Shown: one piece after another, positions 1 to 9,283 of the stretch
Numbering within the stretch: position 1 is the first letter of the stretch
How the letters are laid out: each line of letters starts with the position of its first letter
Notes under the pieces: model-generated
What the model saw: the letters and a program-made list of their open reading frames with translations, nothing else
Database searches by the model: none
Told to the model about the DNA's origin: nothing
NCBI GenBank assembly: GCA_900769615.1
Contig: CAAGHH010000023.1
Coordinates: 62,001-126,000, forward strand
Source of the DNA: Selenomonadales bacterium
Lineage (GTDB): Bacteria > Bacillota > Negativicutes > Selenomonadales > Selenomonadaceae
DNA length: 64,000 bases
Direction: 5' to 3'
Program-made: the position numbers and the translations under genes

Positions 1-1203
1 CTGGATAATGTAACTTATTATTTTGTTGATAATCAGGAGTATTTTAATCGGGAAGGTTTCTATGGTTACGATGATGATGCGGAAAGATTTTCGTTCTTTT
101 GCCGGGCTGTATTAAATCTTTTGCCAGCCATGGACTTTTGGCCGGATGTAATTCATACCAATGATTGGCATGCTGGTTTAGTAAATGTATTCCTCAAATT
201 GGAGCATAATGATGATGAACGTTATCGTGATATCAGAACGCTTTATACCATTCATAATTTGAAATATCAGGGCGTATTCCCCAAAGATGTTATGAGTGAT
301 GTTTTGGGACTGGATTGGAAATATTTCAATAACGGCGATTTAGAATTTTATGATGCCGTAAATTTCATGAAGGGCGGCATTATTTATGCTGATTACATAT
401 CAACGGTCAGCAAAACTTATGCGCAGGAGATTCAATACGAATATTTTGGCGAGCATCTTGATGGACTTTTGCGCAGCCGGAGTGATTCTCTCTTTGGTAT
501 AGTTAACGGTATTGATTATACGGTATACAATCCACTGACTGATAAAAATTTATTTGCAAATTACGATGAGCATTGCCCAAAACGTAAAACTGATAATAAA
601 GTCGAATTGCAAAAGCTTTTAGGCTTGCCCCAGAACCGGCGTGTTCCAGTGGTAGCTTTGGTATCAAGACTGGTAGCAGCTAAGGGGCTTGATCTCATGG
701 TACGCATGATGGATGAAATTTTGCAGCATGAGGATATACAGTTTGTATTGCTGGGAACTGGCGATAAAGAGTATGAAGATTGGTTTAAGGGACTTGCTTG
801 GCGTTTCCCCACGAAAGTATCAGCTAATATCAAGTTTTCGAATGAACTGGCACAACGTATTTATGCTGGGACCGATATTTTCATGATGCCGTCTAACTAT
901 GAGCCGTGCGGTATTGGTCAGCTGATAGCTATGCGTTATGGCACTATTCCAGTTGTACGGGAAACTGGTGGTCTTAAAGATACAGTTCAGCCATACAACA
1001 AGTATACAAATGAAGGCAATGGTTTTGTCTTTAAGGACTATAATGCGCATGAAATGATGTATGCTTTGAAACGGGCTTTGAGTGCATACGCTAATTTTGA
1101 GGAATGGCGTCATATTGTCCACAATGCTATGAATGCTGACTATAGCTGGAATAATTCAGCTGCCGAATACAAAAAACTTTATGAACAGCTGCTGGAAGAA
1201 TAA
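1..1203 (+). CDS. glgA: Glycogen synthase (ADP-glucose type), 5' end outside window
   Basis: This enzyme elongates alpha-1,4-glucan from ADP-glucose in the cytoplasm. Frame 1 is open from base 1, so the gene begins before the window; 400 codons are visible. GlgA usually has about 475-480 residues, so roughly 80 N-terminal residues, including the KxGG substrate loop, are missing. Visible GT5 marks are HTNDWHAG near the left edge, the linker VALVSRLVAAKGLD, and the C-terminal nucleotide-sugar motif EPCGIGQLIAMRYG followed by ETGGLKDTV. A GH13-GH77 fusion enzyme follows 102 bases downstream, so the two probably form a glycogen/maltodextrin locus. Family assignment is firm. Confidence 0.95.
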   Translation: MDNVTYYFVDNQEYFNREGFYGYDDDAERFSFFCRAVLNLLPAMDFWPDVIHTNDWHAGLVNVFLKLEHNDDERYRDIRTLYTIHNLKYQGVFPKDVMSDVLGLDWKYFNNGDLEFYDAVNFMKGGIIYADYISTVSKTYAQEIQYEYFGEHLDGLLRSRSDSLFGIVNGIDYTVYNPLTDKNLFANYDEHCPKRKTDNKVELQKLLGLPQNRRVPVVALVSRLVAAKGLDLMVRMMDEILQHEDIQFVLLGTGDKEYEDWFKGLAWRFPTKVSANIKFSNELAQRIYAGTDIFMMPSNYEPCGIGQLIAMRYGTIPVVRETGGLKDTVQPYNKYTNEGNGFVFKDYNAHEMMYALKRALSAYANFEEWRHIVHNAMNADYSWNNSAAEYKKLYEQLLEE

Positions 1204-1220
1204 AATAGTTAATTTTTAAA

Positions 1221-1257
1221 TACTGAAGGGTAGCAAATTTGGTGCTGCCCTTTAGTA
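1221..1257 (+). terminator. Hairpin between glgA and the amylase fusion
   Basis: Two 15-base arms (TACTGAAGGGTAGCA and TGCTGCCCTTTAGTA) pair with only G-U wobbles around a 7-base loop. No U-tract follows, so this may be a weak terminator or an mRNA-stabilising hairpin rather than a full intrinsic terminator. Confidence 0.45.
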
Positions 1258-1305
1258 CTATCTAGTAAATAATACAGTGGAGAGACTTAGAGGGGGAAAG
1301 TTTTT

Positions 1306-4300
1306 ATGCTGGATAGAAATGAAGTCGAGCATAATTCGCAGAACAGCTATTATCGGTCACCAATGGGGGCAGCCGAAGCTGGAACTAAAGTGAGATTAGG
1401 TATTACGTTAAATACCAAACAAGAAATAAAAAATGTGCTTTTGCGTATTTGGCATGATAAAAAAGGTGAAAAGCTAATTAATTTAACTACCGATGCTGCA
1501 AGTGAGGCTGCTAGCAAATATTATTATACGGATATGGATTTGCCGGATAAAGGCTGTTTGTTGTGGTATTATTTTATAATTGATGCTGAAAGCGGAACTT
1601 GTTATTATGGCAATAATAATGAGCAATGGGGGGGCGTTGGTGAAGTTTATGATCACGTGCCGCCATCGTTTCAGATTACGGTTTATAACAGTGGTGCTAA
1701 AACGCCAGCTTGGTTTAAGCATTCGGTTATGTATCAGATATTTCCCGATAGGTTTTATCGTCATGGTGATAAAATAATTGCTAAAAAAGGTGCGGTTTTT
1801 CATGCTGATTGGCATGATGATCCATGCTATTATAAAGATCCTGATACCAAAGAAATCGTCGCTTATGACTTCTTTGGCGGCAATTTGCAGGGAATAAAAG
1901 AGAAATTAAGCTATTTAGCAGAACTTGGCATTTCAGTTATTTATTTAAATCCAGTTTTTGAGTCAGAAAGCAATCACCATTATGATACTGGTGATTATCA
2001 TAAAATAGATCCGATTTTGGGAACTAATGATGATTTTAAGAAATTAGTGGCGGAAGCTAAAAAATATGGCATCGGAATAATTATTGATGGTGTATTCAGT
2101 CATACAGGAAGTAATAGCCGTTATTTTAACCGAGAGGGACAGTATGACAGTATAGGAGCCTTTCAGTCGCAGGATTCACCATATTATGAATGGTATAATT
2201 TCCGTAATTTCCCTTATGAATATGAGAGCTGGTGGAACTTTGATACGCTGCCAAATGTAACGGAAACTACGCCATCGTATATGGATTTTATAATAAATAA
2301 GCCGGATAGTGTTTTACATCATTGGATGAAGGAAGGAATAGCTGGCTGGCGCTTAGACGTTATTGATGAGTTGCCGGAGCCATTTTCGCAGGCTTTTTAT
2401 GCTGAATTAAAGAAAACTGATCCGGATGCGGTTATGATTGGTGAAGTATGGGAAGACGCATCGCATAAAATAGCTTATGGCGTACCAAGAGAGTATCTTT
2501 GTGGTCAGGAAATGGATTCAGCGATGAATTATCCTTTCCGCAAAATTCTGTTTGATTATTTATTAGGCTATGCTGATGGACGCAGTATTTATCGTCAGTT
2601 TGAAAGCCTCAGGGAAAATTATCCGCAACAAAATTTTTATGCTATGATGAACCTTATTGGCAGTCATGATGTGCAGCGGGCAATTACAATCCTGGGGGAA
2701 GCTGCTTATTATGACAGTATGCCGGCGGTTGAGCAGTCAAGAGCCAGATTAGATGATGGACAATATAATCTTGGTATTGCCCGTTTGATGCTGGCTGTAT
2801 TATGGCAATTTACTTATCCTGGTGTGCCTTGTGTTTATTATGGTGATGAAATTGGTATGCAAGGCTTTAAGGATCCGTATAACCGGCGGCCGTATGATTG
2901 GGAGCATGGTGATACTTACCTTAGAGAGTGGTATCGTAAAATAATAAAACTGCGCAATGATAATGTTGCCTTGCAAACCGGTGAAATAATCCCGTTATAT
3001 GGTGCAGGTGATGTCTTGGCTTATGCTCGCGTGATTAGAAATGGCCGCGATGTTTTTGGTGATGAGGCTGATAATGCGGTGTTTGTAGCTGTATTCAATA
3101 GAAGCCGCAGTGAGGAATACAATATAACGTTAGATGTTGGTGATTTTGCGCAGGGGGAATTTACCGATGCAATTGCCAATCAAAGTGAAAAGACTTATCC
3201 AGTTGTTAGAGGTAAGCTTACGTTGAAAATTGAGCCGCTGAAAGGCATAGTGCTAAAACAAAATAAATTGATTCAGCATTATCCGCGCGAAGCAGGAGTG
3301 TTGCTGCATCCGACCTCTTTGCCATCAAAATACGGTATCGGTGATTTGGGCAAAGAAGCGTATCGATTTATAGATTTATTGCAGCAAGCTGGGCAGAAGG
3401 TTTGGCAGATATTGCCATTAGGACCGGTTGATTACGGTTACTCACCATATCAGTCGCCTTCAGCTTTTGCGGGCAATGAAATGCTGATAGATGTTGAATC
3501 TTTAGTCGAGGCTGGACTTTTAAAAACGGCTGATGTCCGGCTTGAGTATGTCAGTCGTTCTGCATTTGTTGATTTTGAACGGGTGCGAAATTTTAAAAAT
3601 AAGTGCTTCAAAAAGGCTTGGGGCGTTTTTAAAAAGCAGGCAGCTTTCAATACAGATTATCAAGAATTTTGCCATAAAGAAGCGTATTGGTTAGATGATT
3701 ATGCGCTGTTTAAAGCAGCTAAAAAGGAGTACAAGGGTGCTGGCTGGAATGATTGGCCAGCAAGTATTCGCAGCCGTAACCTGGAGGCAATCAAAAAACT
3801 TCAAGATAAATTGGCTGATTCAATTGGATTGGTAAAATTTACACAATATATTTTTGCTAAGCAATGGCAAAAATTACATCAGTATGCTAATGAAAAAGGC
3901 ATCAGAATTTTTGGTGATATGCCGATATTCTTAGCGCATGATAGTGCGGATGTCTGGGCTAATCAGTCATTATTTGATCTTAATCCTGATGGCAGTGCGC
4001 ATACAGTAGCTGGTGTACCACCAGATTATTTCAGTGCGACTGGACAGCTTTGGGGTAATCCGCAGTACAAATGGGCGGAGATGCAAAAGGATAATTATGG
4101 CTGGTGGAAAAAGCGTTTCCGCAAGTTATATGAAATGGTAGATATTGTCCGGATTGACCATTTCCGTGGTTTTGAAGCTTTTTGGGAAATTGATGGCAGG
4201 GCTGAAACGGCGATAAATGGTCACTGGGTTAAAGGTCCGGGCAAAGAGCTGTTTGATGAATTGAAAAAAGAATTAGGCAATCTGCCGATAGTGGCTGAAG

Positions 4301-4764
4301 ATTTGGGAATTATAACTCCCGAAGTAGAAAAATTGCGGGATGATTGTAATTTCCCTGGCATGAAGGTTCTGCATTTTGTTTTAAATATCAATGAACAGGG
4401 CCGCATGGGGTTTGTAGCACCAGAAAACAGTATCGTTTATACCGGCACGCATGATAACAATACTACCATCGGCTGGTTTAATCATGATTTGGATGCACCG
4501 ACGCAAGCAGCGGTGGCCAATTTATTGCAGGCACGAGCTGATAAGCCTAAAGACATAGGTAAAAAACTCATTGAATTTGCTTATGCCACAAATTCGAGGC
4601 TGGCAATAGTGCCAATGCAGGATATATTAGGACTAGATGAGCGGGCGCGGATGAATACGCCGGGGACAGTCGGTCTTAATTGGAAATGGTGTTTAAAACC
4701 AGAATATCAATTGTCAATAGATGCAGCTTGGCTAAAAGCGCTTTGTAAAAAATATCAGCGTTAA
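1306..4764 (+). CDS. Bifunctional GH13 alpha-glucanase / GH77 4-alpha-glucanotransferase
   Basis: One 1152-residue chain joins two maltodextrin enzymes. Residues about 1-130 resemble the N-terminal beta domain of neopullulanases (CBM34-like). Residues about 135-640 are a GH13 barrel with likely nucleophile D351 (GWRLDVID), acid/base E380 (GEVWED) and D455 (GSHDVQR). From about residue 660 the chain is MalQ-like: GVLLHPTSLPSKYGIGDLG, then D951 (RIDHFRGF), E998 (AEDLG) and D1050 (GTHDNN). All six catalytic acids are present, so both halves should be active. There is no signal peptide, so it acts in the cytoplasm. The neopullulanase-like half would debranch or hydrolyse and the MalQ half would disproportionate glucan chains. 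GAGGGGG lies just before the ATG. Such fusions are annotated as GlgX/4-alpha-glucanotransferase in related bacteria; the exact GH13 specificity is inference. Confidence 0.9.
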   Translation: MLDRNEVEHNSQNSYYRSPMGAAEAGTKVRLGITLNTKQEIKNVLLRIWHDKKGEKLINLTTDAASEAASKYYYTDMDLPDKGCLLWYYFIIDAESGTCYYGNNNEQWGGVGEVYDHVPPSFQITVYNSGAKTPAWFKHSVMYQIFPDRFYRHGDKIIAKKGAVFHADWHDDPCYYKDPDTKEIVAYDFFGGNLQGIKEKLSYLAELGISVIYLNPVFESESNHHYDTGDYHKIDPILGTNDDFKKLVAEAKKYGIGIIIDGVFSHTGSNSRYFNREGQYDSIGAFQSQDSPYYEWYNFRNFPYEYESWWNFDTLPNVTETTPSYMDFIINKPDSVLHHWMKEGIAGWRLDVIDELPEPFSQAFYAELKKTDPDAVMIGEVWEDASHKIAYGVPREYLCGQEMDSAMNYPFRKILFDYLLGYADGRSIYRQFESLRENYPQQNFYAMMNLIGSHDVQRAITILGEAAYYDSMPAVEQSRARLDDGQYNLGIARLMLAVLWQFTYPGVPCVYYGDEIGMQGFKDPYNRRPYDWEHGDTYLREWYRKIIKLRNDNVALQTGEIIPLYGAGDVLAYARVIRNGRDVFGDEADNAVFVAVFNRSRSEEYNITLDVGDFAQGEFTDAIANQSEKTYPVVRGKLTLKIEPLKGIVLKQNKLIQHYPREAGVLLHPTSLPSKYGIGDLGKEAYRFIDLLQQAGQKVWQILPLGPVDYGYSPYQSPSAFAGNEMLIDVESLVEAGLLKTADVRLEYVSRSAFVDFERVRNFKNKCFKKAWGVFKKQAAFNTDYQEFCHKEAYWLDDYALFKAAKKEYKGAGWNDWPASIRSRNLEAIKKLQDKLADSIGLVKFTQYIFAKQWQKLHQYANEKGIRIFGDMPIFLAHDSADVWANQSLFDLNPDGSAHTVAGVPPDYFSATGQLWGNPQYKWAEMQKDNYGWWKKRFRKLYEMVDIVRIDHFRGFEAFWEIDGRAETAINGHWVKGPGKELFDELKKELGNLPIVAEDLGIITPEVEKLRDDCNFPGMKVLHFVLNINEQGRMGFVAPENSIVYTGTHDNNTTIGWFNHDLDAPTQAAVANLLQARADKPKDIGKKLIEFAYATNSRLAIVPMQDILGLDERARMNTPGTVGLNWKWCLKPEYQLSIDAAWLKALCKKYQR

Positions 4765-4812
4765 AAAAAGCGGAGATCGAGATTTTTACTCGGTCTTCGC
4801 TTTTTATCTTTG
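4765..4812 (+). terminator. Intrinsic terminator after the GH13-GH77 gene
   Basis: AAGCGGAGATCGAG and CTCGGTCTTCGCTT pair with two G-U wobbles, and a T-rich run follows (CTTTTTATCTTT). Confidence 0.8.
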
Positions 4813-4839
4813 TCAAAACTTGCCTAATAGCGTTATAAT
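4810..4839 (+). promoter_or_regulatory. Sigma-A promoter of the phoH operon
   Basis: TTGTCA at 4810-4815 and a perfect TATAAT at 4834-4839 with an 18-base spacer, about 50 bases before the phoH start. Confidence 0.7.
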
Positions 4840-4892
4840 AAACTCATAATGTTAGCTATTTTATACATGAAAGAAGCAGGTGAATATATTCT

Positions 4893-5912
4893 TTGCAGCA
4901 GGCGTTAGAAAGGCAAATAATATTTCAGGATCACAAAGAAGCTTATGCGCTTTTGGGTGATCGTGATGAGTTTTTGCAAATATTAAGGGATAATTTTTCT
5001 TGTCAATTCATTAGTCGTGGTGATTCGCTGGAAATAATAGGTGAAGGAGCTTTGGTGGAAGCTGCCACTAAGGTTATGACGGAATTACAATATTTATACC
5101 GGCAGGGAACGACGATAACTACGCATGAAGTACGTTATGGCATAGGTTTAGTCAAAGGTGGCAAAGGTGAAGCTTTACATACTTTATTTGGTGATACCAT
5201 TTTGGTTACTTCCCGTGGCCGGCATGTGCGCCCTAAAACATTGGGTCAGCGCCGGTATTTAGATGCTATTCGGCATCATGCTATTACTTTTGGTATTGGA
5301 CCTGCTGGCACGGGCAAAACTTATTTAGCCGTGGTCATGGCGGTGGCGGCTTTGCGCAATAAGGAAGTAAATAAAATAATTCTTACAAGGCCAGCTGTTG
5401 AGGCTGGTGAGCGGTTAGGCTTTTTGCCAGGCGATCTTCAGGATAAAGTCGATCCTTATTTACGTCCGCTTTATGATGCTTTACAAGATATTTTAGGTCA
5501 GGACGCTTATCAAAAAATGATGAGCAAGGGAATAATAGAGATTGCGCCATTAGCGTATATGCGAGGGCGGACGCTAGAAGATGCTTTTATAATTTTAGAT
5601 GAAGCGCAAAATACTACCGAAAATCAGATGAAAATGTTTTTGACTAGATTAGGGTTTGGTTCGCGAATGGTAGTTACCGGTGATTTGGGACAGGTGGATT
5701 TGCCACGAGGAGTTACCTCAGGTCTTAGACAGGCGGCAGAAATTTTAGCTGGCGTCAAAGGCATAGGTATAGTTAGATTAGTGCCGTTAGATGTAATTCG
5801 GCATGAGGTGGTAACTCGTATTGTCGAGGCTTATGGCAATTGGGAAGCTAAACGCAAGGAACAAAAAAAGCCAGCCTGCTCAGCCGTGGACGAAGAAAAA
5901 GGACAAGCATAA
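4893..5912 (+). CDS. phoH: PhoH family ATPase
   Basis: A cytoplasmic P-loop NTPase of 339 residues, the usual PhoH length. An N-terminal KH-like RNA-binding region is followed by Walker A GPAGTGKT (residues 136-143) and Walker B with LDEAQ (D236). The start is a TTG with AGGTGA 10 bases upstream. PhoH proteins are linked to RNA metabolism and are typically encoded next to ybeY, as here with a one-base gap. The precise biochemical role is not settled even for well-studied members. First gene of phoH-ybeY-era-DUF502-recO, with its own promoter and a terminator upstream. Confidence 0.93.
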   Translation: MQQALERQIIFQDHKEAYALLGDRDEFLQILRDNFSCQFISRGDSLEIIGEGALVEAATKVMTELQYLYRQGTTITTHEVRYGIGLVKGGKGEALHTLFGDTILVTSRGRHVRPKTLGQRRYLDAIRHHAITFGIGPAGTGKTYLAVVMAVAALRNKEVNKIILTRPAVEAGERLGFLPGDLQDKVDPYLRPLYDALQDILGQDAYQKMMSKGIIEIAPLAYMRGRTLEDAFIILDEAQNTTENQMKMFLTRLGFGSRMVVTGDLGQVDLPRGVTSGLRQAAEILAGVKGIGIVRLVPLDVIRHEVVTRIVEAYGNWEAKRKEQKKPACSAVDEEKGQA

Positions 5913-5913
5913 A

Positions 5914-6378
5914 ATGGAAATTATTATAAGCAATCAGCCAGAGGAGCTTAAGGTTCCTGATGAATATGTCGCTAATGTCAAAGCAGCGGCTATGATGGTG
6001 GGAAAACTCTATGGCGTAGAAAATGGTGAGGTCAGCATAACTCTTACAAATAATGAGTATATTCATGAACTGAATAAACAATATCGTGGTATTGATCGGC
6101 CAACCGATGTACTTTCATTTGCGCTAAATGAAAGTGAAGAACCGGAAATTGCTGGTGGTATGGATGTAAACATATTAGGTGATTTAATTATTTCAGTAGA
6201 GCGTGCTGAAGAGCAGGCAGCTGATTTTGGTCATAGCGTACGCCGGGAAATGGCGTTTTTAACTGTTCATGGCATGCTGCATCTTTTAGGCTATGATCAT
6301 ATGGAAGCAGAAGAACGAGCAGAAATGGAAGCGGAACAGCGTTTTGTGATGGAAAAGCTGGGGATTCCGAGAAAGTGA
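5914..6378 (+). CDS. ybeY: Endoribonuclease YbeY (rRNA maturation factor)
   Basis: A zinc-dependent single-strand RNase needed for 16S rRNA 3'-end processing and ribosome quality control in studied bacteria. The UPF0054 signature HGMLHLLGYDH supplies three histidines of the HxxxHxxGxxH type. The ATG at 5914 sits one base after the phoH stop with AAAGGA upstream, giving 154 residues, a normal YbeY length. The frame is open further upstream inside phoH, but that extension is out of frame with phoH and has no family match. It is translationally close-coupled to phoH and followed by era. Confidence 0.94.
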   Translation: MEIIISNQPEELKVPDEYVANVKAAAMMVGKLYGVENGEVSITLTNNEYIHELNKQYRGIDRPTDVLSFALNESEEPEIAGGMDVNILGDLIISVERAEEQAADFGHSVRREMAFLTVHGMLHLLGYDHMEAEERAEMEAEQRFVMEKLGIPRK

Positions 6379-6385
6379 GGCATAA

Positions 6386-7291
6386 ATGGAAAAACAGGTA
6401 AAACATAAATCAGGCTTTATAGCAGTTATAGGTCGGCCTAATGTTGGCAAATCAACGCTTATTAACACGCTGATTGGACAAAAAATTGCGATTATGAGTG
6501 ATAAACCGCAGACTACGCGTAATCGTATTTTATGCATTTTAACTCAAGAAGATGCACAGATTGTTTTTTTGGATACTCCAGGTATTCATAAACCGAAGCA
6601 CAAATTGGGCGAATATATGGTAAAATCGGCCGAGGGTACATTGAAGGAAGTTGATGCGATTTTATTTGTCGTTGACGCTACGGAAAAGATGGGTCCTGGC
6701 GAATATTATATTTTGGAACGTTTGCAAGCAACGTGCAAACCAGTCATTTTAGTGGTAAATAAGCTGGATTTGATTGAACGAGAGCAAGCTTTGCCGATAA
6801 TTTCGCATTATACTAGCAAATATTCATTCGCAGGAGTTGTTCCAATATCTGCGGCTGAAAAAATGAATTTAGACAGCTTGCTTACCGAAGTAAAAAAATA
6901 TTTGCCAGAAGGACCACAATATTATCCTGAAGATATGATAACTGATCAGCCGGAACGATTGATTGTAGCTGAGCTGGTACGAGAAAAGGCTTTGCAATTA
7001 ACGCGCGATGAAGTGCCACATGCTATTGCCGTTGATGTTGATGAGATGACCACTCGTCCGAATGATGATGTATATATCAGGGCTACGATTTATGTGGAAC
7101 GTGATTCGCAAAAAGGTATTATCATCGGAGCCAAAGGGGCTATGTTAAAGGAAATTGGCGCTAGAGCCCGCGCGGACATCCAAACATTATTAGGTTCAAA
7201 GGTATTTTTGGATTTGTGGGTAAAGGTCAAGAAGGACTGGCGTGATCGTGACGGCGTGCTCAGAAATTTTGGTTTCGGTGATGAACGGTGA
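6386..7291 (+). CDS. era: GTPase Era
   Basis: An essential GTPase that binds the 3' end of 16S rRNA during 30S assembly. The 301 residues fit the family. G1 is GRPNVGKST near residue 17, G3 is DTPGIH, G4 is NKLD, and a C-terminal KH domain carries GAKGAMLKEIGARARADI. Its position directly after ybeY, which acts on the same RNA end, is the usual Firmicute order. AGTGAGG precedes the ATG. Confidence 0.97.
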   Translation: MEKQVKHKSGFIAVIGRPNVGKSTLINTLIGQKIAIMSDKPQTTRNRILCILTQEDAQIVFLDTPGIHKPKHKLGEYMVKSAEGTLKEVDAILFVVDATEKMGPGEYYILERLQATCKPVILVVNKLDLIEREQALPIISHYTSKYSFAGVVPISAAEKMNLDSLLTEVKKYLPEGPQYYPEDMITDQPERLIVAELVREKALQLTRDEVPHAIAVDVDEMTTRPNDDVYIRATIYVERDSQKGIIIGAKGAMLKEIGARARADIQTLLGSKVFLDLWVKVKKDWRDRDGVLRNFGFGDER

Positions 7292-7297
7292 TAAATC

Positions 7298-7996
7298 ATG
7301 CAGGGAGAAAACAGTAAACAAGAGAAAAAAAAAGAACATCATCATAGATTATCACGCAAGATTTCAAGGCGCTTTATAAATGGCCTTATCTTGCTGGTGC
7401 CATTAGCAATTACATTTTTTGTTATTGTGGAGACCTTGAATTTTACGGAGGGTGTCTTAGGTAAGCACTTGCCGTGTTATTTTCCCGGTATGGGACTTAT
7501 AACGCTGCTGTTAATAATTTATTTGGCAGGCTGGGCATCATCCTATTGGGCAACAAGACGGCTTATTCGTTTAGGTGAAAAACTTTTAGGCAAGATTCCG
7601 GTAGTAAAATTTATTTACAATAGTGTCAAACATTTGTCGACCGCTGTTTTTGAATCCAATAATATGTTTGATCACGTTGTTTTAGTACCGTTTCATCAAT
7701 CCAAAGCATTAGGCTTTATAATGGCGGATGTGCCCCAGGTGTTAAAGGAACAGCTCGGTGATGATTATGTTTGTGTATTTGTGCCTTGGAGTCTCAATAT
7801 GACTTCGGGAACGAATCTTTTTGTGGCTAAAAAAGATGTAATTTATCTTGATATAAGCAGTGAATCAGCTTTGCAATATATGCTTACTGCTGGTGCAGTT
7901 ATGCCTAAAAAAATAAATATTGCCCCGAATAGTCCAATTAAAAGCGTTGTCAAGGTAACTGAAAAACGAGAAGGAAATAAGGATGGCAATTTATAA
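7298..7996 (+). CDS. DUF502 family membrane protein
   Basis: This 232-residue protein has a basic, His-rich N-terminal tail and two hydrophobic helices (about residues 27-50 and 63-82). The rest is a soluble domain with the family-typical YNSVKHLSTAVF stretch. The family function is unknown to me; homologues are small inner-membrane proteins with a cytoplasmic domain. The gene lies 6 bases after era and its end overlaps the recO start by 14 bases, so it is translationally coupled in the operon. The ribosome-binding site is poor, which fits coupling to era. Confidence 0.85.
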   Translation: MQGENSKQEKKKEHHHRLSRKISRRFINGLILLVPLAITFFVIVETLNFTEGVLGKHLPCYFPGMGLITLLLIIYLAGWASSYWATRRLIRLGEKLLGKIPVVKFIYNSVKHLSTAVFESNNMFDHVVLVPFHQSKALGFIMADVPQVLKEQLGDDYVCVFVPWSLNMTSGTNLFVAKKDVIYLDISSESALQYMLTAGAVMPKKINIAPNSPIKSVVKVTEKREGNKDGNL

Positions 7997-8720
7997 AACT
8001 GATGCGGTAGTTATTGGTTCGAAAAATTGGGGAGAAGCAGATAAAATGGTGCTTTTGTTTACCAAGGAGCGCGGATTAATACAGGCGGCTGCTTTTGGCT
8101 GTCGTCGTCCTCGCAGCCCATTAGCTTCCGGTATGCAGATGTTTTCCTGCATTGAGTTGCAATTAAGTGAAGGCAACCGGGTAGATACGGTTAAACAATG
8201 TACGCTTAAAGTGCATTACAAAAAATTGAGTGAGGATTTAACCGTTATGGCTTATGCTAGTTTTGTAGCGGAGTTTTTGCGGGAATTTTTACCAGAAGGA
8301 CAGCCGGAGCCACAGCTGTTTGCAGCTTTTTTGCCAGTATTGCAGTCATTTGAAGAGCGCAATCCACGAATAACAGCTTTAATAGCAGTTTATCAGTTTA
8401 TGGAATATACAGGCTTGCAGCTGCGGTTTGAACATTGTGTCCATTGCAACCAGCCGATAAATGGTGATGCGATTTTATCGTTTAATGCTGGCGGGGTATT
8501 ATGCTCAAATTGCCAGACAAGTGAAGCTGGCATACCTTTGGCGGCTGATCTTAGAAATTTTATTATAGGTATTCGTGATTATGATTGGCAAGCAAAATCT
8601 AAAATCAAGGTGAACACGAGACTTTTGCAGCAAGCTGAAGCTATTTTAATTGCTTATTTACAATCGCTCATAGGCAGACCGATGAAATCACTGGCATTTA
8701 TTGAGCAGCTGGCGCAGTAA
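7983..8720 (+). CDS. recO: DNA repair protein RecO
   Basis: RecO helps load RecA onto SSB-coated single-stranded DNA in the RecFOR pathway. The 245-residue length is typical. The N-terminal OB-fold begins with YKTDAVVIGSKNWGEADK, and the four-cysteine zinc site is present (CVHC and CSNC). It is the last gene of the phoH operon and overlaps the DUF502 gene. Pairing of era and recO is common in bacteria. No intrinsic terminator is visible after it. Confidence 0.95.
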   Translation: MAIYKTDAVVIGSKNWGEADKMVLLFTKERGLIQAAAFGCRRPRSPLASGMQMFSCIELQLSEGNRVDTVKQCTLKVHYKKLSEDLTVMAYASFVAEFLREFLPEGQPEPQLFAAFLPVLQSFEERNPRITALIAVYQFMEYTGLQLRFEHCVHCNQPINGDAILSFNAGGVLCSNCQTSEAGIPLAADLRNFIIGIRDYDWQAKSKIKVNTRLLQQAEAILIAYLQSLIGRPMKSLAFIEQLAQ

Positions 8721-8727
8721 AATTCGG

Positions 8728-8757
8728 CAAGCAAATATTAAACAAGCAAATATTAAA
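8728..8757. repeat. Perfect tandem 15-bp direct repeat
   Basis: CAAGCAAATATTAAA occurs twice head to tail (8728-8742, 8743-8757) between recO and the desulfoferrodoxin promoter. Confidence 0.9.
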
Positions 8758-8772
8758 TAGGAAAGAAAATGA

Positions 8773-8800
8773 TTGTAAAACCTGACGGACGTGATACAAT
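8773..8800 (+). promoter_or_regulatory. Candidate promoter of desulfoferrodoxin
   Basis: TTGTAA at 8773-8778 and TACAAT at 8795-8800, 16 bases apart, about 60 bases before the start codon. Confidence 0.5.
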
Positions 8801-8859
8801 AAAAGTGGGCAGAAATAATTAATTGTTCATTTATGTTTAGTATTAGGAGGGTGAGACAA

Positions 8860-9246
8860 ATGGCAAAAAAATTCTATTTGTGTAAAAAATGTGGGAATAT
8901 TGTCGGTCTTATCAAAGAAGGTGGTGGCAATCTTACTTGCTGTAATGAACCAATGCAGGAACTTGTTGCTAATACGACTGATGCTGCGCAGGAAAAACAC
9001 GTTCCGGTAGTAACTTTTGATCCAGAAGATAATCGAGCTACAGTACAGGTCGGAAGCGTCGCACATCCGATGCAAGCAGAACATTATATCGAATGGATTC
9101 ATTTGCAGACTAAGCACGGGGCACAGATAAAGCATTTAAAACCTGGTGATGAGCCACAGGCGGTTTTTAATTTAAGTGATGGCGATGAACCGCTAGCTGC
9201 TTTAGCTTATTGTAACTTGCATGGTCTTTGGAAAAAAGAGTTTTAA
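8860..9246 (+). CDS. dfx: Desulfoferrodoxin (superoxide reductase)
   Basis: Reduces superoxide to hydrogen peroxide without releasing oxygen, a typical anaerobe defence in the cytoplasm. The 128 residues hold an N-terminal desulforedoxin FeCys4 site (CKKC and CC) and the superoxide reductase domain with iron ligands in EKHVPVV, AHPMQAEHYIEW and a final CNLHGLW. The ATG at 8860 is chosen because AGGAGG ends 9 bases before it; the upstream in-frame ATG at 8833 has no such site. It stands alone between recO and the glyQS T-box. Both iron centres appear intact. Confidence 0.95.
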   Translation: MAKKFYLCKKCGNIVGLIKEGGGNLTCCNEPMQELVANTTDAAQEKHVPVVTFDPEDNRATVQVGSVAHPMQAEHYIEWIHLQTKHGAQIKHLKPGDEPQAVFNLSDGDEPLAALAYCNLHGLWKKEF

Positions 9247-9248
9247 AA

Positions 9249-9277
9249 TTGACATTTGTATTTGCCTCTGCTAAAAT
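9249..9277 (+). promoter_or_regulatory. Sigma-A promoter of glyQS
   Basis: Consensus TTGACA (9249-9254), a 17-base spacer and TAAAAT (9272-9277), starting just after the desulfoferrodoxin stop. Confidence 0.8.
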
Positions 9278-9283
9278 TGTGCT

